From: Strigops habroptila
Taxonomy: Eukaryota; Chordata; Aves; Psittaciformes; Psittacidae
DNA: 64,000 nt
NCBI RefSeq assembly: GCF_004027225.2
Contig: NC_044277.2
Location: forward strand, 90,966,283 to 91,030,282
Reading direction: 5' to 3'
A program made the translations under genes and the position numbers. Under the pieces are notes generated by a model. The model did not search any database and had not been told where the DNA came from. It worked only from the letters and a program-made list of their open reading frames with translations. Below are positions 1 to 12,670 of the stretch, one piece after another (within the stretch, counting starts at the first letter, position 1; the number at the start of each line of letters is the position of its first letter).

Positions 1-1494
1 TCAAATCTAACTTCTGACAATAAAATATTATTGAAGCTTGTCCAGTGACACAAATGTAGACATCTGCTTGTTCACTACCAGACTGATATGGCACTAGGAT
101 TCTGACTGAAACCAAAGGGCACTCAAATAGCTACGTCAAAGGTTGGGAATAAAATAGCGCATGTTCTTACTGCCCCCACTAATGCATGAGCTAGAGCACT
201 AACCAATCGTAAGGAGCACAATCAGATGCATACATTTTTGTTTAAGTTACCTAGGATTAGTTTCACAGGTACACTTTACATCTCATGGGTGTAACTGTCA
301 GAATGAGAGTGTGATATTATTTCACATTTCCTGGCTGAGGAATAGATGAGAACCTGTTTGCACTGCTCCAATCTGTGGGAAGCTCTCAGTTGATACTGCT
401 CCAATAAATTGGAACTTTCTTCTTTATTTTTTTTCCCAGTGGAAAAGGCCAGGGAAACTGAAAGCAGGAAAGATGTTTCATATACTCTCAGAGTTTACAA
501 AAACAGGTTTTAAGCACAAGAATCAGAGCAAAGCAAAGTGCACCTTGCAACACCCAATGGAAAGATCACAAAAATGTTAAAGGACTCAAAAGGCCTAATA
601 CAGAAAGATCACGTTGGTCTGTGCTGCCAGCTCCCATAGAACTAAGCTGCTAATGAGGAAATGCATTTATTTTTATATCATTTCAAGAAGGAGAGGGCTG
701 AAGTCCTGACACAGCAAAAAACCTTGGGACAGGGCCAGCACTTGGCACAGTGATCCTTTCTGTATAGTTCACGTGGGGAGAAATGCTGGCTTCGTGAAGA
801 ACTCTTGATGACATTTTGCTAACAGCATTAGGAAATTAAAACGTTAAAGTAGAGACAGCAGAGAAAAGCAAAACACAACATCCAATGCAGCAGCATGCTA
901 TTTCCTGGGTATCAGTGCCTGGGCTGGCAAAGGTTCGAGGCTCCTAAAATAGAGATTGTTCAGTATTTGTTGCATGTCCTTAAGTGCCACGCCAGAATTT
1001 TCTTGAGATGTCTAAATAAAAATGTTCTCTCACTTGAAAGAGACAAATTGCAGCAAAGTCAGGCACCTTTTCTTTTACCACCAAGTTTCTGATACGTTTG
1101 CATTTCCAGGAATTTGTAACAGCACCAGGAAAGAAACCAAAGCATTTTAAACCACAGTTGGGATTTGAGGAATTGCTGAAGTGACAGTGGAAAGCAGGTA
1201 TATAAATTACCATGCTTGAGGGCATGAAAAGCAAGACAGTAAGAAGTGCAAGCAGCAGAGGCATACCCCTTCCAGTACCCAGCCAAGCTGGGTTTTAAGA
1301 GAAAGTAGACTATAAGAAGAAAGAAGACATAAATCACTGCAATGGAGATACACAGGAGAGGCAAGGCACCCCCAAGTCCACATCTCATTAGCTCTTGACA
1401 GCTCTTCATCTTAATTTTGCATCTTATTACATACCTTTGGCGGGTTAATAAAATGAAAACAAGATAATTATCAGGGCACAGCAAAGGCCAGCAT
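1..1494. other. AT-rich non-coding stretch, no gene seen
   Basis: No exon, RNA gene or recognisable transposon was found. A pyrimidine run followed by CAG at 421-439 resembles a splice acceptor, but no open, protein-like frame follows it. On the minus strand a 153-codon frame spans 1059-1520 and includes one hydrophobic segment, around residues 54-77. It matches no family I know, and its length is within what chance gives in this composition. Confidence 0.5.
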
Positions 1495-1760
1495 CTCCAA
1501 GAGCTGTGACAGCTCCCCATGGGGCTCAGCAGGGCCTATCCCACAATACCAGCCAGGGAGCAGAGCAAGCAAGGGGGCATCAGGGGCAGAGGACAGGGAC
1601 AGGCCAAGGCTAGACTGGGACGTAGCCCATGGCCAGGCAGGGCAGGGCTGTGGGGAGCTGGAGACTGGTGCTGCTGCAGCATTGCTCAGGCATGAGATGG
1701 GATCCTGGGCTGAGTGGAGACGTGGAGACACTAGGGCTGTTGGTGCCCTTGGCGTGCTCG
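1495..1760. other. GC-richer block of unknown origin
   Basis: This block is clearly richer in G and C than the DNA on either side, with short G-rich and CAGG-like words (for example GGCAGGGCAGGGCTG near 1634-1648). The GC content lowers stop density, which explains the 132-codon minus-strand frame at 1471-1869. The composition suggests an old retroelement piece, such as LTR U3 or CR1 5' sequence, but no diagnostic end, TATA box or motif was recognised. An isolated GC-rich regulatory element is an alternative. Confidence 0.35.
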
Positions 1761-2289
1761 CAGTTAAAGTTGTACAAAGTTGGATAGATCCAAAGATAAC
1801 CAGGAAAAACACAAGGTCTTGTTCAGGAAAGCATATACCAGTTTTGTTATAAAATACAATTGGACACACCAGAAACTCTGAAAAGAGGATAAAAACATAT
1901 TTGGCACATATTCATTAAAATAAAAGGAACAAACCAAGTATGGATTTCTAAAAAAAAAAATAAAATTGGCTGTTTGAGAAATATATATCATGTTTTTCTA
2001 ATTTATTGTTTCTAATCTTCACATGTTATTTTTCTCCAAGTTCCTTTGGCTCATCTTAAAATCTCTGCATTTCATGGGAAGCTTGCATCATCTGACCAGG
2101 CTCATTGAAATAAATATTTCTCATGAAAATTTTCAAAAGCAGGACTCTAAAAAATAACACGTAAAAAAATCTATTTTAAATAGCAATCTTTAAAATACTG
2201 TAATTTTTTCAAAATTCAGTTTGGCCTGCAAGGAAGTACTAAGGACTTAGTTGAAGAGAAAAATCTCTCAGTGGTTTGTCTCTGGGAGT
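1761..2289. other. AT-rich spacer
   Basis: Ordinary AT-rich DNA with short A and T runs (for example 1951-1961). Nothing else recognised. Confidence 0.5.
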
Positions 2290-3330
2290 TACAGCAATAT
2301 TCTCATTGAACAGCGAAATGGTACTCAAAAGACATGAAGAGCTCTAAGACTGTTTTAGTCCTGGTCTGTCCAGATTTCTGAAGGTCTTGCAAAGAGGGAC
2401 AAGGAAAGCGACAGCTCTTTCTAACAGGGATGCTGAGCTGCAAGGCGAAGAAGGATGCTTCCGCCAGCACTGACCACGTAGTCCTCCATGCAATGGAGGA
2501 TGCCACTGGGGCTATGCCCAGGCTCCTCACCTTACCAGTGGCTCTGGGAGAGAGGTCTCTTGGCAGAGTTTGGCCAGCTCAGGGACCTCTGCTGGGCACT
2601 CCCTTGCTTGGGTCACGTTGTCCTTGACAGCTTCCCTTGTGTCACTGTCAACCACCAACCCATTTGCTTTTCTAAGGTCATGGCCTGGTGCTCTGCTCAT
2701 CCTGTGCTGCCAACACCAACACTGCTTCCCTTCGAGGAACATTGCAGCCACATGTCACTGTGATGACTGTGCTAGCTTGGGCACTGGTAAGACAAAATGT
2801 GGTTCTCCCTGGATCCTGCTGCCTAAAGCCTCTCTATCCCAGCAGAACTGGGGCACCACTCTGGCCTCTTCTGTCTCAGGGATGTGTGGCCATGCTGCTG
2901 ACCTTCCTGCTTCTCTTTAAAGCTTCCAGTGTGCGGCTGGAGCTGGTCAGTCTTAGCAGTGCCAGCCAGACAACATCATCCCACAGCTCCCTGTCTCCTG
3001 AGAAGAGTGGCTGGTCAGGCCAGGCGGTACAGGAACTCCCCAGTGGATCTCTGCAATGGAGAGACACCAGACCAATGCCAGGGCCAACTGAAGACACGGT
3101 CACTGGCTGAACTTCTGGACAGTGGCACAACCAAGTATTTGACTGCTTGTCACAAGGGGTCCACAGATGGGAATTTCAAACAGTCCTGAAGATTCCCCAT
3201 GGCACCTCCTGCTTTGATAACATCGATCCATAGGCACAATCTGTGTGTGTTTCTGTGTTGATTAGCACCACGGGTGGAGGATCTGGCCATTCAGAAACTC
3301 CTTCAGGTAGTTCCTGCTGCAAAAAATGAC
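2290..3330. other. 1-kb GC-richer block, possible decayed element or pseudogene
   Basis: About one kilobase of higher GC content, with overlapping medium-length open frames on both strands: + strand 2488-2763, 2570-2920 and 2688-3110; minus strand 2303-2530, 2527-2751 and 2876-3130. The minus-strand frames read one after another with phase changes (…VSLHCRDPLGSS…, …FSGDRELWDDVVW…, …NVTQARECPAEVPELAK…), as a frameshifted old coding sequence would. I could not match them to a family. A degenerate retroviral or LINE internal region, a processed pseudogene, or simply a low-stop GC-rich patch are all possible. Confidence 0.3.
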
Positions 3331-6300
3331 CAAACTGTGCAGAGATAAGACGTGATGTCAGTATAAATTGTCCCTGCAGATGGAGAAAAGGTCACAAAGG
3401 GCAATCTCCTCTACGCCGTTGTCCTAGGTTCTATCTTAATGACTGTTCGTGGGTTAGGAGATGTTTTGCACATACTACAAGGGATGATGGATCCTGCTTG
3501 TGCTGGAGTAGTCATGTAGGAGCACTGGCCAGTTGGATATTGGAATTAACATTGCAAATAATGCAATGGTGAACATTATACTGCTTTCCCAGCTTGTTTA
3601 AAGGCTGATTTAAAATGCTTTTCCCTGATCAGTCTGTAATTTCTGATGAATGTGCCCCCTCCCAAAAACTGCTTTAAAGGCCCTTGTTATTTCAGAACAC
3701 CTTTTGCCTTTTAGACCAACTGCTCAGGCAGCAAGCAAATGGCTGTGCCTGTATGCCGCAGCCAGGGCTTCCTGCTCTGACATACTTACAGAAAATAAAG
3801 ACTTTCAGTCTATGGAAATGCAAAGGCTTGTGTCCAACAAAGCAGTTGGGATCCCATCTCCTGATGAAGGCTTTTAGCTCCTTTGTAGAGTCCCAGTTTC
3901 ACATGGATGCCAGAAGCACCTCATTGAAAACTAACAGCCTATAAGCTTTACTGGATTTGGCCTAGCATTCCTGTTGGTTTCTTGTCCCATGGCTATATTT
4001 TCCAATCAGTTCTAACTTAAATGACTTTTTATTATCTTCATAGTAATCACAAGCTTACAATTAAATGCAGCATGTTGTTTGCAAGAAAGAAGAACAAAGT
4101 ATTTCCCAGTAATGGCTACTTAGGGACTATGAGAACAGCCTAAAAATATTCAGAGGACATAAAACCACAAAGCTGTAAAAGATTTTTTTTTTTTTTTTTT
4201 TAAGTAAAATTAATGGGATGAAGTTGAGCAAATTAAAAATATAAGTCAGATGGTATCAGGAGGGATACCCTGGCACTCCATTGAACTGCAAAATAATCTC
4301 CTGATGGAAGCAGTTGGAAGTATCATTAGCCCCAATCATTTAAAGCAAGACAAGGCAAAGCAATGAATGGAGCAATGATCTGTGCAGTCACAGAGCACTA
4401 CACTAAGCAGTTAATGAAATACCTGTGTATTGGTATTTCAGCTGAAGTTTTGGAACTGGTGTAAGTGGTCTATACTTCACCCATACCACATATGTCCACT
4501 ATATGCTCATTTGGAAAGTAGGAGGTGAGTTACCTGGAACAAGAGGAGGAGGACCTGCAAATGCAGGTCTTGCTTCATGCAGAACCACAGAGAAGCCATG
4601 AGGGGCACTAGCAGGTTTTTGGCAGACACGAGCATTTCCTTGTCCTTGCTGGTAGCTTTAAGGCCCTGGGGCCTCTTTCAGGTGTCACAAAGTCCACTCT
4701 CCTCAGATGTGGCTGTCCATCTTGCTGGAAAAGATAGATTCAGAGGATATCAAGCAGAAACAGCAGCTACTAGATAAATAATGCTCCTGAATTGTCAATG
4801 GAAAATCATTTCCTACAACATTGCTCAAGAGCCCAGACTAGTCACTTCAGGTAACTGAAGTGATGACGTTTTCACTCTTTCTCTGGTGAAATTTTTCTAC
4901 TCAATACATTTGCTATAAAGAATTGGTCCTAATATTGATCCCAAGTTTTCCCTTGCTCAGATTTACTACTCAACCCCCAATTAAAGTTCTTTATGAGATA
5001 CAGTTGTCTGATTAACATCATCATTACTGAATAATATTGGAGTAATTGAAACAACTGATGCAAAGTGGATAAGGACATCATGTTATTCCATTTTTGATAG
5101 TCATCTCTTTATGCGGTGCAGTGCTGTCAAGCCCCTCCCAGAATGACCATAGGCAAAGAAAGATTTTATGAGAACAGGTCTCTCTCTGGCTGCCACCTCA
5201 ACAGGATCTAAAATGCAGATGCATGTCAACATCTGCTCCATGCTATCAGGTGACAAAGACGTCTGACACAGATATCAGACAATTAAAACCAAACAGTTTA
5301 TGAGTGGGAATACTATGTAGATCACTTCAGAAAGAAAGTTATTTTTCAAGGGAACAGAAACCCTGTACACTTCAGCAAGCCATAAACTCTAGGGTTACCT
5401 TGAGAGGATGGATTGCTGAAATCAGTGTTTTTCAACATTAACCTTTTCCTTCTGGAAAGGCCAGTTCATGCCTCTATTTCACTGAACATGGGAGCTTAAG
5501 TGCTGGAATTAATGCATCCTAGGAGCAACCACTCCAAGAGGGGGCCTGTCAAAGCTGTAACAGCAAAAACAAAGGGATATGTGTTTTTTCAGTCTGCAAC
5601 ATGCAGCTTTTACAGTCACTAATACAATGCCCTTTTGGAAATCCCTTAGTGATAGCACACTTCATTTGTTCTACATTTAGGTTACCACTTCTCAACAACT
5701 AATATGGGGGCAAAGGGCTTTGTCTTTTTAGCAACAGAAGTAAGCAAAGCTATTATGGTACTGCAGAGCAGCTTATACAGCATCTCCTCATCTTATTCTT
5801 ACAGCAGCTTCCTAGATTTCTGGTGATAAAGTGGAGACAAATTGGAAGTTTTTATTCCAAGACTTATTTCTGAAGATTTGAAACATATTTTCAACCTTAA
5901 ATTAGCATTTCCTTATACAAATGGCCTCATAGCTGCATAACCCTTGATTCCTCATCTAGTGATTTTATGTCATTAGCTTGTTGCTCCTATTAACAGCATT
6001 AAAATTCAGCAAACATCCCCCAGGTTCGCCAGCAATGATGTATTCACAAATTGTGCTCTATGCCATACTTTTGCACACATAAGAGGGTACGCTTTTAAAA
6101 TGTAGCCTTAGATGATGATGCTTGAAAACCACTTACCCTAGTACAAAATATTCCATCTGATGATGAAAACAGGCTTTTGGAGAAATGCTCCCCTATAAAG
6201 TGTAAGTTAATCTTACAAGTGTACCAGTCACTGAAATCACTGGTTGTGAGTTTCCATCGTTTCAATTATCCCATCCCATTGGACTTTTATGGCTTTCTAA

Positions 6301-7220
6301 GCCAAGTTTTCACTCATAGACAAAAGGCGGCACAAAAAGTTAAAACAACATGGGATGTGCAGGCTCAGGAGCACACTGATACCATCACTGTGCCATCCTG
6401 CTGTCTGCAGGGGCAAGTAATTTCACTGTCTTCTCTGCAATATCCCAGATGGGTCCATGAGATTTGTTGATACTAAGTATATTTTTTTTGACTCATCTAA
6501 ATGGTTAAATCTTTTGAGTTAAAAGAAAAAAACCACATAAGAACAGTTTTAGTAAGGACTTATTACCTTTGCTACTTGTGTGCTAGGTTACGCTTTGAAA
6601 AGTGTGCTTAAGAAATCAGTATACTTCCAATATGCCACTTCTCTCCTAGATTCTGTAAGGGTCCATGTAAATCTCAGCTCTTCCTACAAGTATCAGAAGC
6701 CAGTAGGTGATAAAGAGAGAAGGATGCTCCTAACAATAGCAAGCTTACACTCCAAAGAATCTGTTAACTGCAGAAAAAGTTCTGGGCTTATTAGAGCCAC
6801 CTGAAAAGTTTAAGGTAAAAGTGACAAAGAGGCTGCCTAGCAAGAAAAGCAGGTAATCTGAACTCCACAGGACTTCCCTTCCAGGGAAGACATGGAAAGC
6901 AGTCTGTGCTCCAACCATGGTGCCCTGCTGACAGAGTGAAAAATCCCAGCACACAACAGGAAGCTGCCCTGTGAATTGTGACTGCTTCGCATGAGTGGTG
7001 ACAACATGAAAAAGAACTGGATATTTATCAGTATTTGAAATTACAGCAGTGTCTCCTTTTTGGTATGACTTATTCTAGAAAATGCCATCTCACCAGAGGA
7101 AAGCCCAGACAGAGGTAAATGAAGGTCCCAGTCATTTCAGAACAAGTTAAATTTTCACTTGTTCTTAGAAGTTAAAAAAAAAAAGAAGTCAGTTAACTGG
7201 CTAAATAAAGAGGGAGATTA
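3331..7220. other. AT-rich non-coding stretch, no gene seen
   Basis: No coding, RNA or transposon signal beyond the poly-T at 4183-4201, which is listed separately. Open frames here are under 100 codons and read like chance. Confidence 0.5.
4183..4201. repeat. Poly-T tract (19 T)
   Basis: An uninterrupted run of 19 T. On the minus strand it would be a poly-A tail, but no recognisable retroposon body lies beside it, so it is called a simple repeat. Confidence 0.9.
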
Positions 7221-7330
7221 TATTCTTCTTTCTTGAATCTAGCTTGCTTTACCACACAGTCGAATTCTTAAGATATATTCTTCTTTCTTGAATCTAGCTT
7301 GCATTACCACACAGTCGAATTCTTAAGATA
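7221..7330. repeat. 55-bp direct tandem duplication, two copies
   Basis: Positions 7221-7275 and 7276-7330 are head-to-tail copies of a 55-base unit and differ at one base (T at 7248, A at 7303). Each copy begins TATTCTTCTTTCTTGAATC and ends GAATTCTTAAGATA. The near identity points to a recent duplication or to ongoing copy-number change. No function is evident. Confidence 0.97.
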
Positions 7331-10300
7331 TTTTAAGGTAAGAATAAGCATTAAGATATGATCAAGGCTCTGTATGAAACTTGGAGGCAAAGTTAGAGCT
7401 AAGTTGTTTGGGGAAAACAGGAGAAAAAATATAAAAATAAGAACTCAAAATGAGTCAGAGAGCAGAAAGATGACTGATCGTGTGTTTAAAAATATGCCAA
7501 TTGCACACAAGGAAAAATTTGCTGTGAAAAAAAATAAATGTACATGCAGTAGCTGGCAAAAGTTTAATAATTCTGAGTTCTCACTGGACAAGTAAACTAA
7601 ATAATTCAAGGCACTTTGACAGCTACTGAACTGAATTTATGAGCCTAGATTACTGATCTCGCATATGGTTCAGGGAAATCTGCACCAGTCCATATCATTA
7701 TCACCTTCAATTCTAACTCTCTTACAGTTACAGCAGTTTGGGAATGCTCAGTGTGAAAATTAAGTTCCTTACAAATACAGAGCTGGTGAGATTATGGCTT
7801 TACACTTGATTCTTCACTTTTCAGTCATTGCTTCCTTTATTTCTAATCATCTCACATTATAGAACCACAAAAGGAATCCAGAGGCAACTAGAAATCTACC
7901 GAATGCTGTACAGATAGCTAGAGGCAGTCCCAGTCCCAAGCAGCAGGAGAAACAGCAGCAAGCTTCTAAAAGGTAAGAAGATAGCCACTATTTAAGAATG
8001 TTTTTCAAGGCTGGAGTGTTGATAAATTATGTATTATATCTACTGGGGCTGTATAATCTTCAAGTAACAAGGTTACAGTAAAATAAGTCCCAGTATCACC
8101 ACTTTTGGGATAATTCAGAGCAAGCTCACAGAGTTGGGGGGGGAGCAGCAATGCAACGGCTAAAAACTAGCATGCAGGTATTGGAAGATAAGCAGAAAAT
8201 AAGAGAGATTATTTTCAAAGGTCTATAAATATAACCTAGAGAAAAGAAAACTCAAGGGGCCATAGCTTCATTCTATAAATACCTTCAAAATATAAATATA
8301 AATGAAGGGAGGGAATTACTCAATCTCAGCAGATGCCGAGACGCAGAAGCACACTAGCAAAGACAGAGTTGAGACTAAGCTCAGAGTGCATTTCTGAGCA
8401 CTAAAACCAGTTAGAGTCTGTAAGAGACTAATTATCAAAGGATATCGTCCTGGTAATACTCAAAGATGTATTCTGTGAGGCATTTGTGGGAAGAAATGCA
8501 GGCAGGGTGCAATCTTGCAAGGAGTAGAAAGACAAGCTGGCTACAGCATTTGTAGCTCCCACGTTTGGTGTCAGGCATGGCCTGAATGGATTCTCAACCC
8601 TTGGGACAGGTGTTTACAACACTCGGGCTCCTGCAATGTGGCAGTAATGTAGTAGCTAGAAAGCAAAGAACCACAGTGGTAACAAAATAGGTATGAAGCA
8701 ATATCTTTTTGAAATCAAAAGACAAACAAAATCCAAATTAATTTGGGGAGCTTATGAGAGTTTTTAGGTCAACTTAACCCCAGAGCATTAAGGCTTTTGT
8801 TTTTCCTTTTATTGAGGGATAGCTTGTCAAGTACTGACGTGGCCCATAGCTATTTTCATGTGGAGATGCTGTCCTTGAAAACCTGGGCTCTTAGGATGCA
8901 CAAATCAAAACGCAACATTGCTTGTGGGGCTGGCAGTCTCTCAAGCCTGCCTGCAGGTTATATCTGAAGGTAGCTTATTTTGTGCATGTTACTTAGAGAT
9001 AAGGGACTCTGGGGGTCCCAATTTGGTTGGGGGAAGAGTGCTAAGTCTCCTTCTGGGTTTCGCTAGTACTGACAGTTACACTATGGTCAGAAGAAAGTTC
9101 AGGCTTTGGCCCTGTATGGATACAACCACAGGCAATAGAGTTGTTAATGTCACAGTCCATGTCAGAAAATCACATAATTGTGCTCCATAGTATTTTAGCT
9201 TCATTTATTTAAATTTTGATTTCTTGTTTAGATGCAGGGGTAAAAATACCTGTTGTTATAGATGCAAAACCAGGACATTAATATTACTATAGGTTCACTA
9301 ATTTGTTCAATTTTTCAGGTTTTTTGCATCTATATTAACAACTGCAACATTGCAAGAACTGTCACATTTAACACATTGTATTGTCTTGCTACTGAATCCT
9401 GACTAGTTGACATTATTTTAGATGTGTTATTGATAAACAATTTTTTTTGCAGTGCAAAATGCCAGGCTTGATAGAGAGCAATACAGCAGTTGCTATCAGT
9501 CCAGCCAATTGCCAAGCACTTCAGCTTCTAGCATCTTGAATGATTTCCTGAAGACCTAGTCTCTTTTAAAGGCTTTGGATCCTTTAAAGCCCAACGAACT
9601 ATAAACAGCATAGAAGAAAGAATAATTCTCCCAGTTAAGCCTCCCACAGAGACTGTTCTCTGTGCCAGTGTACAGATGACTAGGCTTTGAATGCTAATTG
9701 TAACACTGTGTGTACTCTTCCTGAGCTAATCAGCTCAGGGGGTACAGACAAGCAACTTATCTTATCAATTCCATTCCACCACACAAACTAACCTGAAATG
9801 CTTTTCCAATAGCTAATTTAGAGACCTCCTGTTGGCTTAGTTCAGGCTGTGGAAGGTTTGTAAACAAGCTGTGTATTTCTAGAGGAATTTGCTCTCCCTC
9901 AGTGTCTCTCTCACTTTCTCTCGCCTAAAGTATTAGGATCTAATGGAAATAGTTGCCTACTAGTGAGAAACAAAGCATGTTAGTACCTACTGGCAACAAC
10001 AAATGTTCAATGTCTCAAGAGGTTTCATGTGTGACAGCCAAGAAAAGTCACTTCCAGACCTAAGTAACAGTGTATCATTCACTTTACAAAGTAAAAAAAT
10101 AACTGAAAAAACCCCTATTTTCTCCTTTTGATAGTGGAGTAGTTTCTACCATTAGAAGTCATATACAAATTTTGTTTTGTCCCTCACTTTGGAACGAGAT
10201 ATTGTATGTATGTTAAAAGCTAGCAGTAATAACCTTCAGATACAAAACCTCTGCTGGGAATTCTTCCAGCATGAACTGCAGACAGCATCAATATGCTGAA

Positions 10301-10660
10301 TCCTAAGAGCTTCCCCACTGTTTTGTGGGGGCTTGTATGGCTGTTTAGATCTTTACTGAAAGGGTAAAGAAGTGCTGCTAAATCTGAGTATTTTCCATTG
10401 GTACAAGTGACCACACAGCAATGTTGTAAACACGCTTTCAGGCTAGGTATTCTCTGCTTTTATATCCCTAGTAAATGTCCTCCTAATCTGTTCAGAAGTC
10501 TGTTTTGTTAAAAGGGAAAAAAAGAGTTGCCCATAAAGAATCCTGCTAATGTTTCTGGCACTGCTCTGTTTTAAATCTTTGGAAAACAAGAATTCAGACT
10601 GACTGTGGAGAAGTAGGCTTTCCTTATAAGCTAGAATGTGTGGTAGCAGTCCTCAGGGGG
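7331..10660. other. AT-rich non-coding stretch, no gene seen
   Basis: No exon, RNA gene or clear transposon. A short G run (8137-8144) and scattered A runs are the only low-complexity items. Confidence 0.5.
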
Positions 10661-10763
10661 AAAAAACCCACAACAACCACTTCCCCTCCCCCCTCCAACA
10701 AGAAAAAACAACACCCAGACAAACAAAAGCCCAAGCAAAAAAACAACCCAAGAGAAAACCCCT
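10661..10763. repeat. A/C-rich low-complexity tract
   Basis: About 100 bases made almost only of A and C on the + strand, with a C-rich core (CCCCTCCCCCC near 10682-10696) flanked by CAAAA- and ACAAC-like words. It resembles the tract at 57403-57466. It may be a decayed (CAAAA)n-type simple repeat or an old retroposon tail. Confidence 0.75.
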
Positions 10764-11989
10764 TATTTGAGATAAAGGGAGTTTTGTAATTTAATAGTAT
10801 TCTTATTAAAGAACAAAGAGTTTAGTGTAGCACAAATGGACTTTCAAAGACTCTGTAATTGTTCCCTCCTTGCTGAAAGTTCATTTGATCCTGTTGTGTC
10901 CATATTCCATTGTATCCTATTCTGAACTGCACCAGGGAGATGTGGCTGTTATATAATACAATCTGGTGCAGGAAGCTATCTGTAAAGCCATTAAAAATAC
11001 ACATTGAGTTGAAATGCGGGCATACATTTTCCTGCCATGAATTAAGATACAAAACAAGGACCCTGTTTTCAGATAAGCCATTCACCAAATCCCCAGTTTA
11101 TGCTGAAAGCTGAAAGAGGAAAACCACTGAATTATCTGGGCTCTCTTACAGCTGAACCCACATTTGTGAAAGTGACTTAATTCTTAAGCCACTCTATGTA
11201 TTTTGTTCAGCAGTGGAGCCACATTTTTCAGAAAGCTTAATACCTTTCCCAACCAACTTTTGAAATAGAAAGTGTAGACCGAACTCCCTTTCTGCTGTAG
11301 TTGGTAGCAGAATCCCACTTCTTCAGCTAGCAAGTGAGCAACTGTGTATGTAGTACACGAGTACCTCGGGAAATAGTATTCATGTCCCACAGAAGTGACC
11401 CCTTGTTTCTCAGCCACATTGACTGTGTGTGTCACGGCAGCTTCTTATACAATACAAAGAGTCTAAAGAGTGTTTTAGAACTGCATGAAAATGACACCTT
11501 CACTACAGGCAAGGATCTCTTGCATACATTTCCTTTGGCTTTTTCTTGTTAGCAAGGAGGTGAAAATCTCAAGCATCACAGTTCATTATTAATACAGTCA
11601 TTTTCTGCTGCTCACAAGGGAGACAGAGATACTAACAGCAGGCCCCTGAGACAGCAGCCTGATTATACAACCCCTATACATAGACAATTCCTAGTGACTG
11701 CTTAGAAGAAAGGACCAGTTACAGTTATTAGCAATATTTCTTAGGCACCAGTAGTATTTGTGGTGCTCTAGAAGACAGTCGCTGTCCTACTTTATCCTGA
11801 AGAACAACGGATACCAAATGACTCTTTTGAAGATGCAGAGAAAGTGACAACTTACAACGCTCCCATTCATTTTCTTTTTGCTTTCTACTTTTTCTCCTGT
11901 CATTAAAAGGCCTGTAAATAACAATAGAATGGTGAGGGCAGGCTAGTGAGAACAGCTCTGATGAAATCTGCTTTCAGGAAGGATTGGAA
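10764..11989. other. AT-rich non-coding stretch, no gene seen
   Basis: No recognisable feature. The open frames on both strands (60-90 codons) match no family I know. Confidence 0.5.
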
Positions 11990-12670
11990 TAACAAAAAGG
12001 AGATACCCAGAGGCTGGGAGGTAACATAGCAGTCAGTAAAAGTGAAGCAGAGCAAGCGAACAGGGCACTGAGGCTGTCACTGATGACTACACACAAGGGA
12101 CCAGTCAGAGATTTGGCTTGGTGAAGCGTTGGGATGAAGCACGTGACCACAGAAGAGAGAGACAGAAGACTGAGTGAAACAAAACCATGATTTGTCAGGC
12201 ACAAGGTGATTGTAGAGAGCCGTAGGGAACAATGAGGATATGTAGAAGGTAGAGAAAGGTTACAGATTATCATCAAACAATACTCAAGATGCAAAAGAAT
12301 GGAATTTTTATGGCATAACTTTTGTATGTTTAAGGACATGGAACATCAAAATGCATTTAGGACATGGATAGAGGGAACCACCAGACAGATGAAGGAGAGA
12401 AGGGAGTAGTTCAGTCATGCACATCACTAGGGAAGGAAACAAATCTGGAAAAGACTGGGAACAAAAGCTACTAGGAGAAAAGAAGGTGAGATGATGGAAA
12501 AAGCTTGTGACAGAGCCTTTCAAATTTCTTCCTTAAGTTAGTAACACTTGTGAGATTTGGAGAAAGAATGGCAACAAGAAGGCTTAGGGAAGGAAATTAA
12601 AGTCTCAGAGAGGGACTTGATGGGAGCAGTGGGACTTCTGCTTGAGAAAGATTTGAAAAGACTCTTGAAA
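11990..12670. other. Long purine-rich (strand-asymmetric) block
   Basis: The + strand is strongly biased to A and G for roughly 650 bases, with GAGA, GGAA and AGAAGG words, so the minus strand is pyrimidine-rich. The minus-strand open frames (11974-12339 and 12308-12523) encode Ser/Leu/Cys/Phe-rich peptides, which is what a CT-rich strand gives by default. The block could be an expired simple-repeat region, a transcription-linked skew, or an unrecognised old repeat transcribed from the minus strand. Confidence 0.45.

Noticed and set aside
421..440. Splice-acceptor-like polypyrimidine run ending in CAG
   Set aside because: No open, protein-like frame or matching donor follows. Such runs are common in AT-rich DNA.
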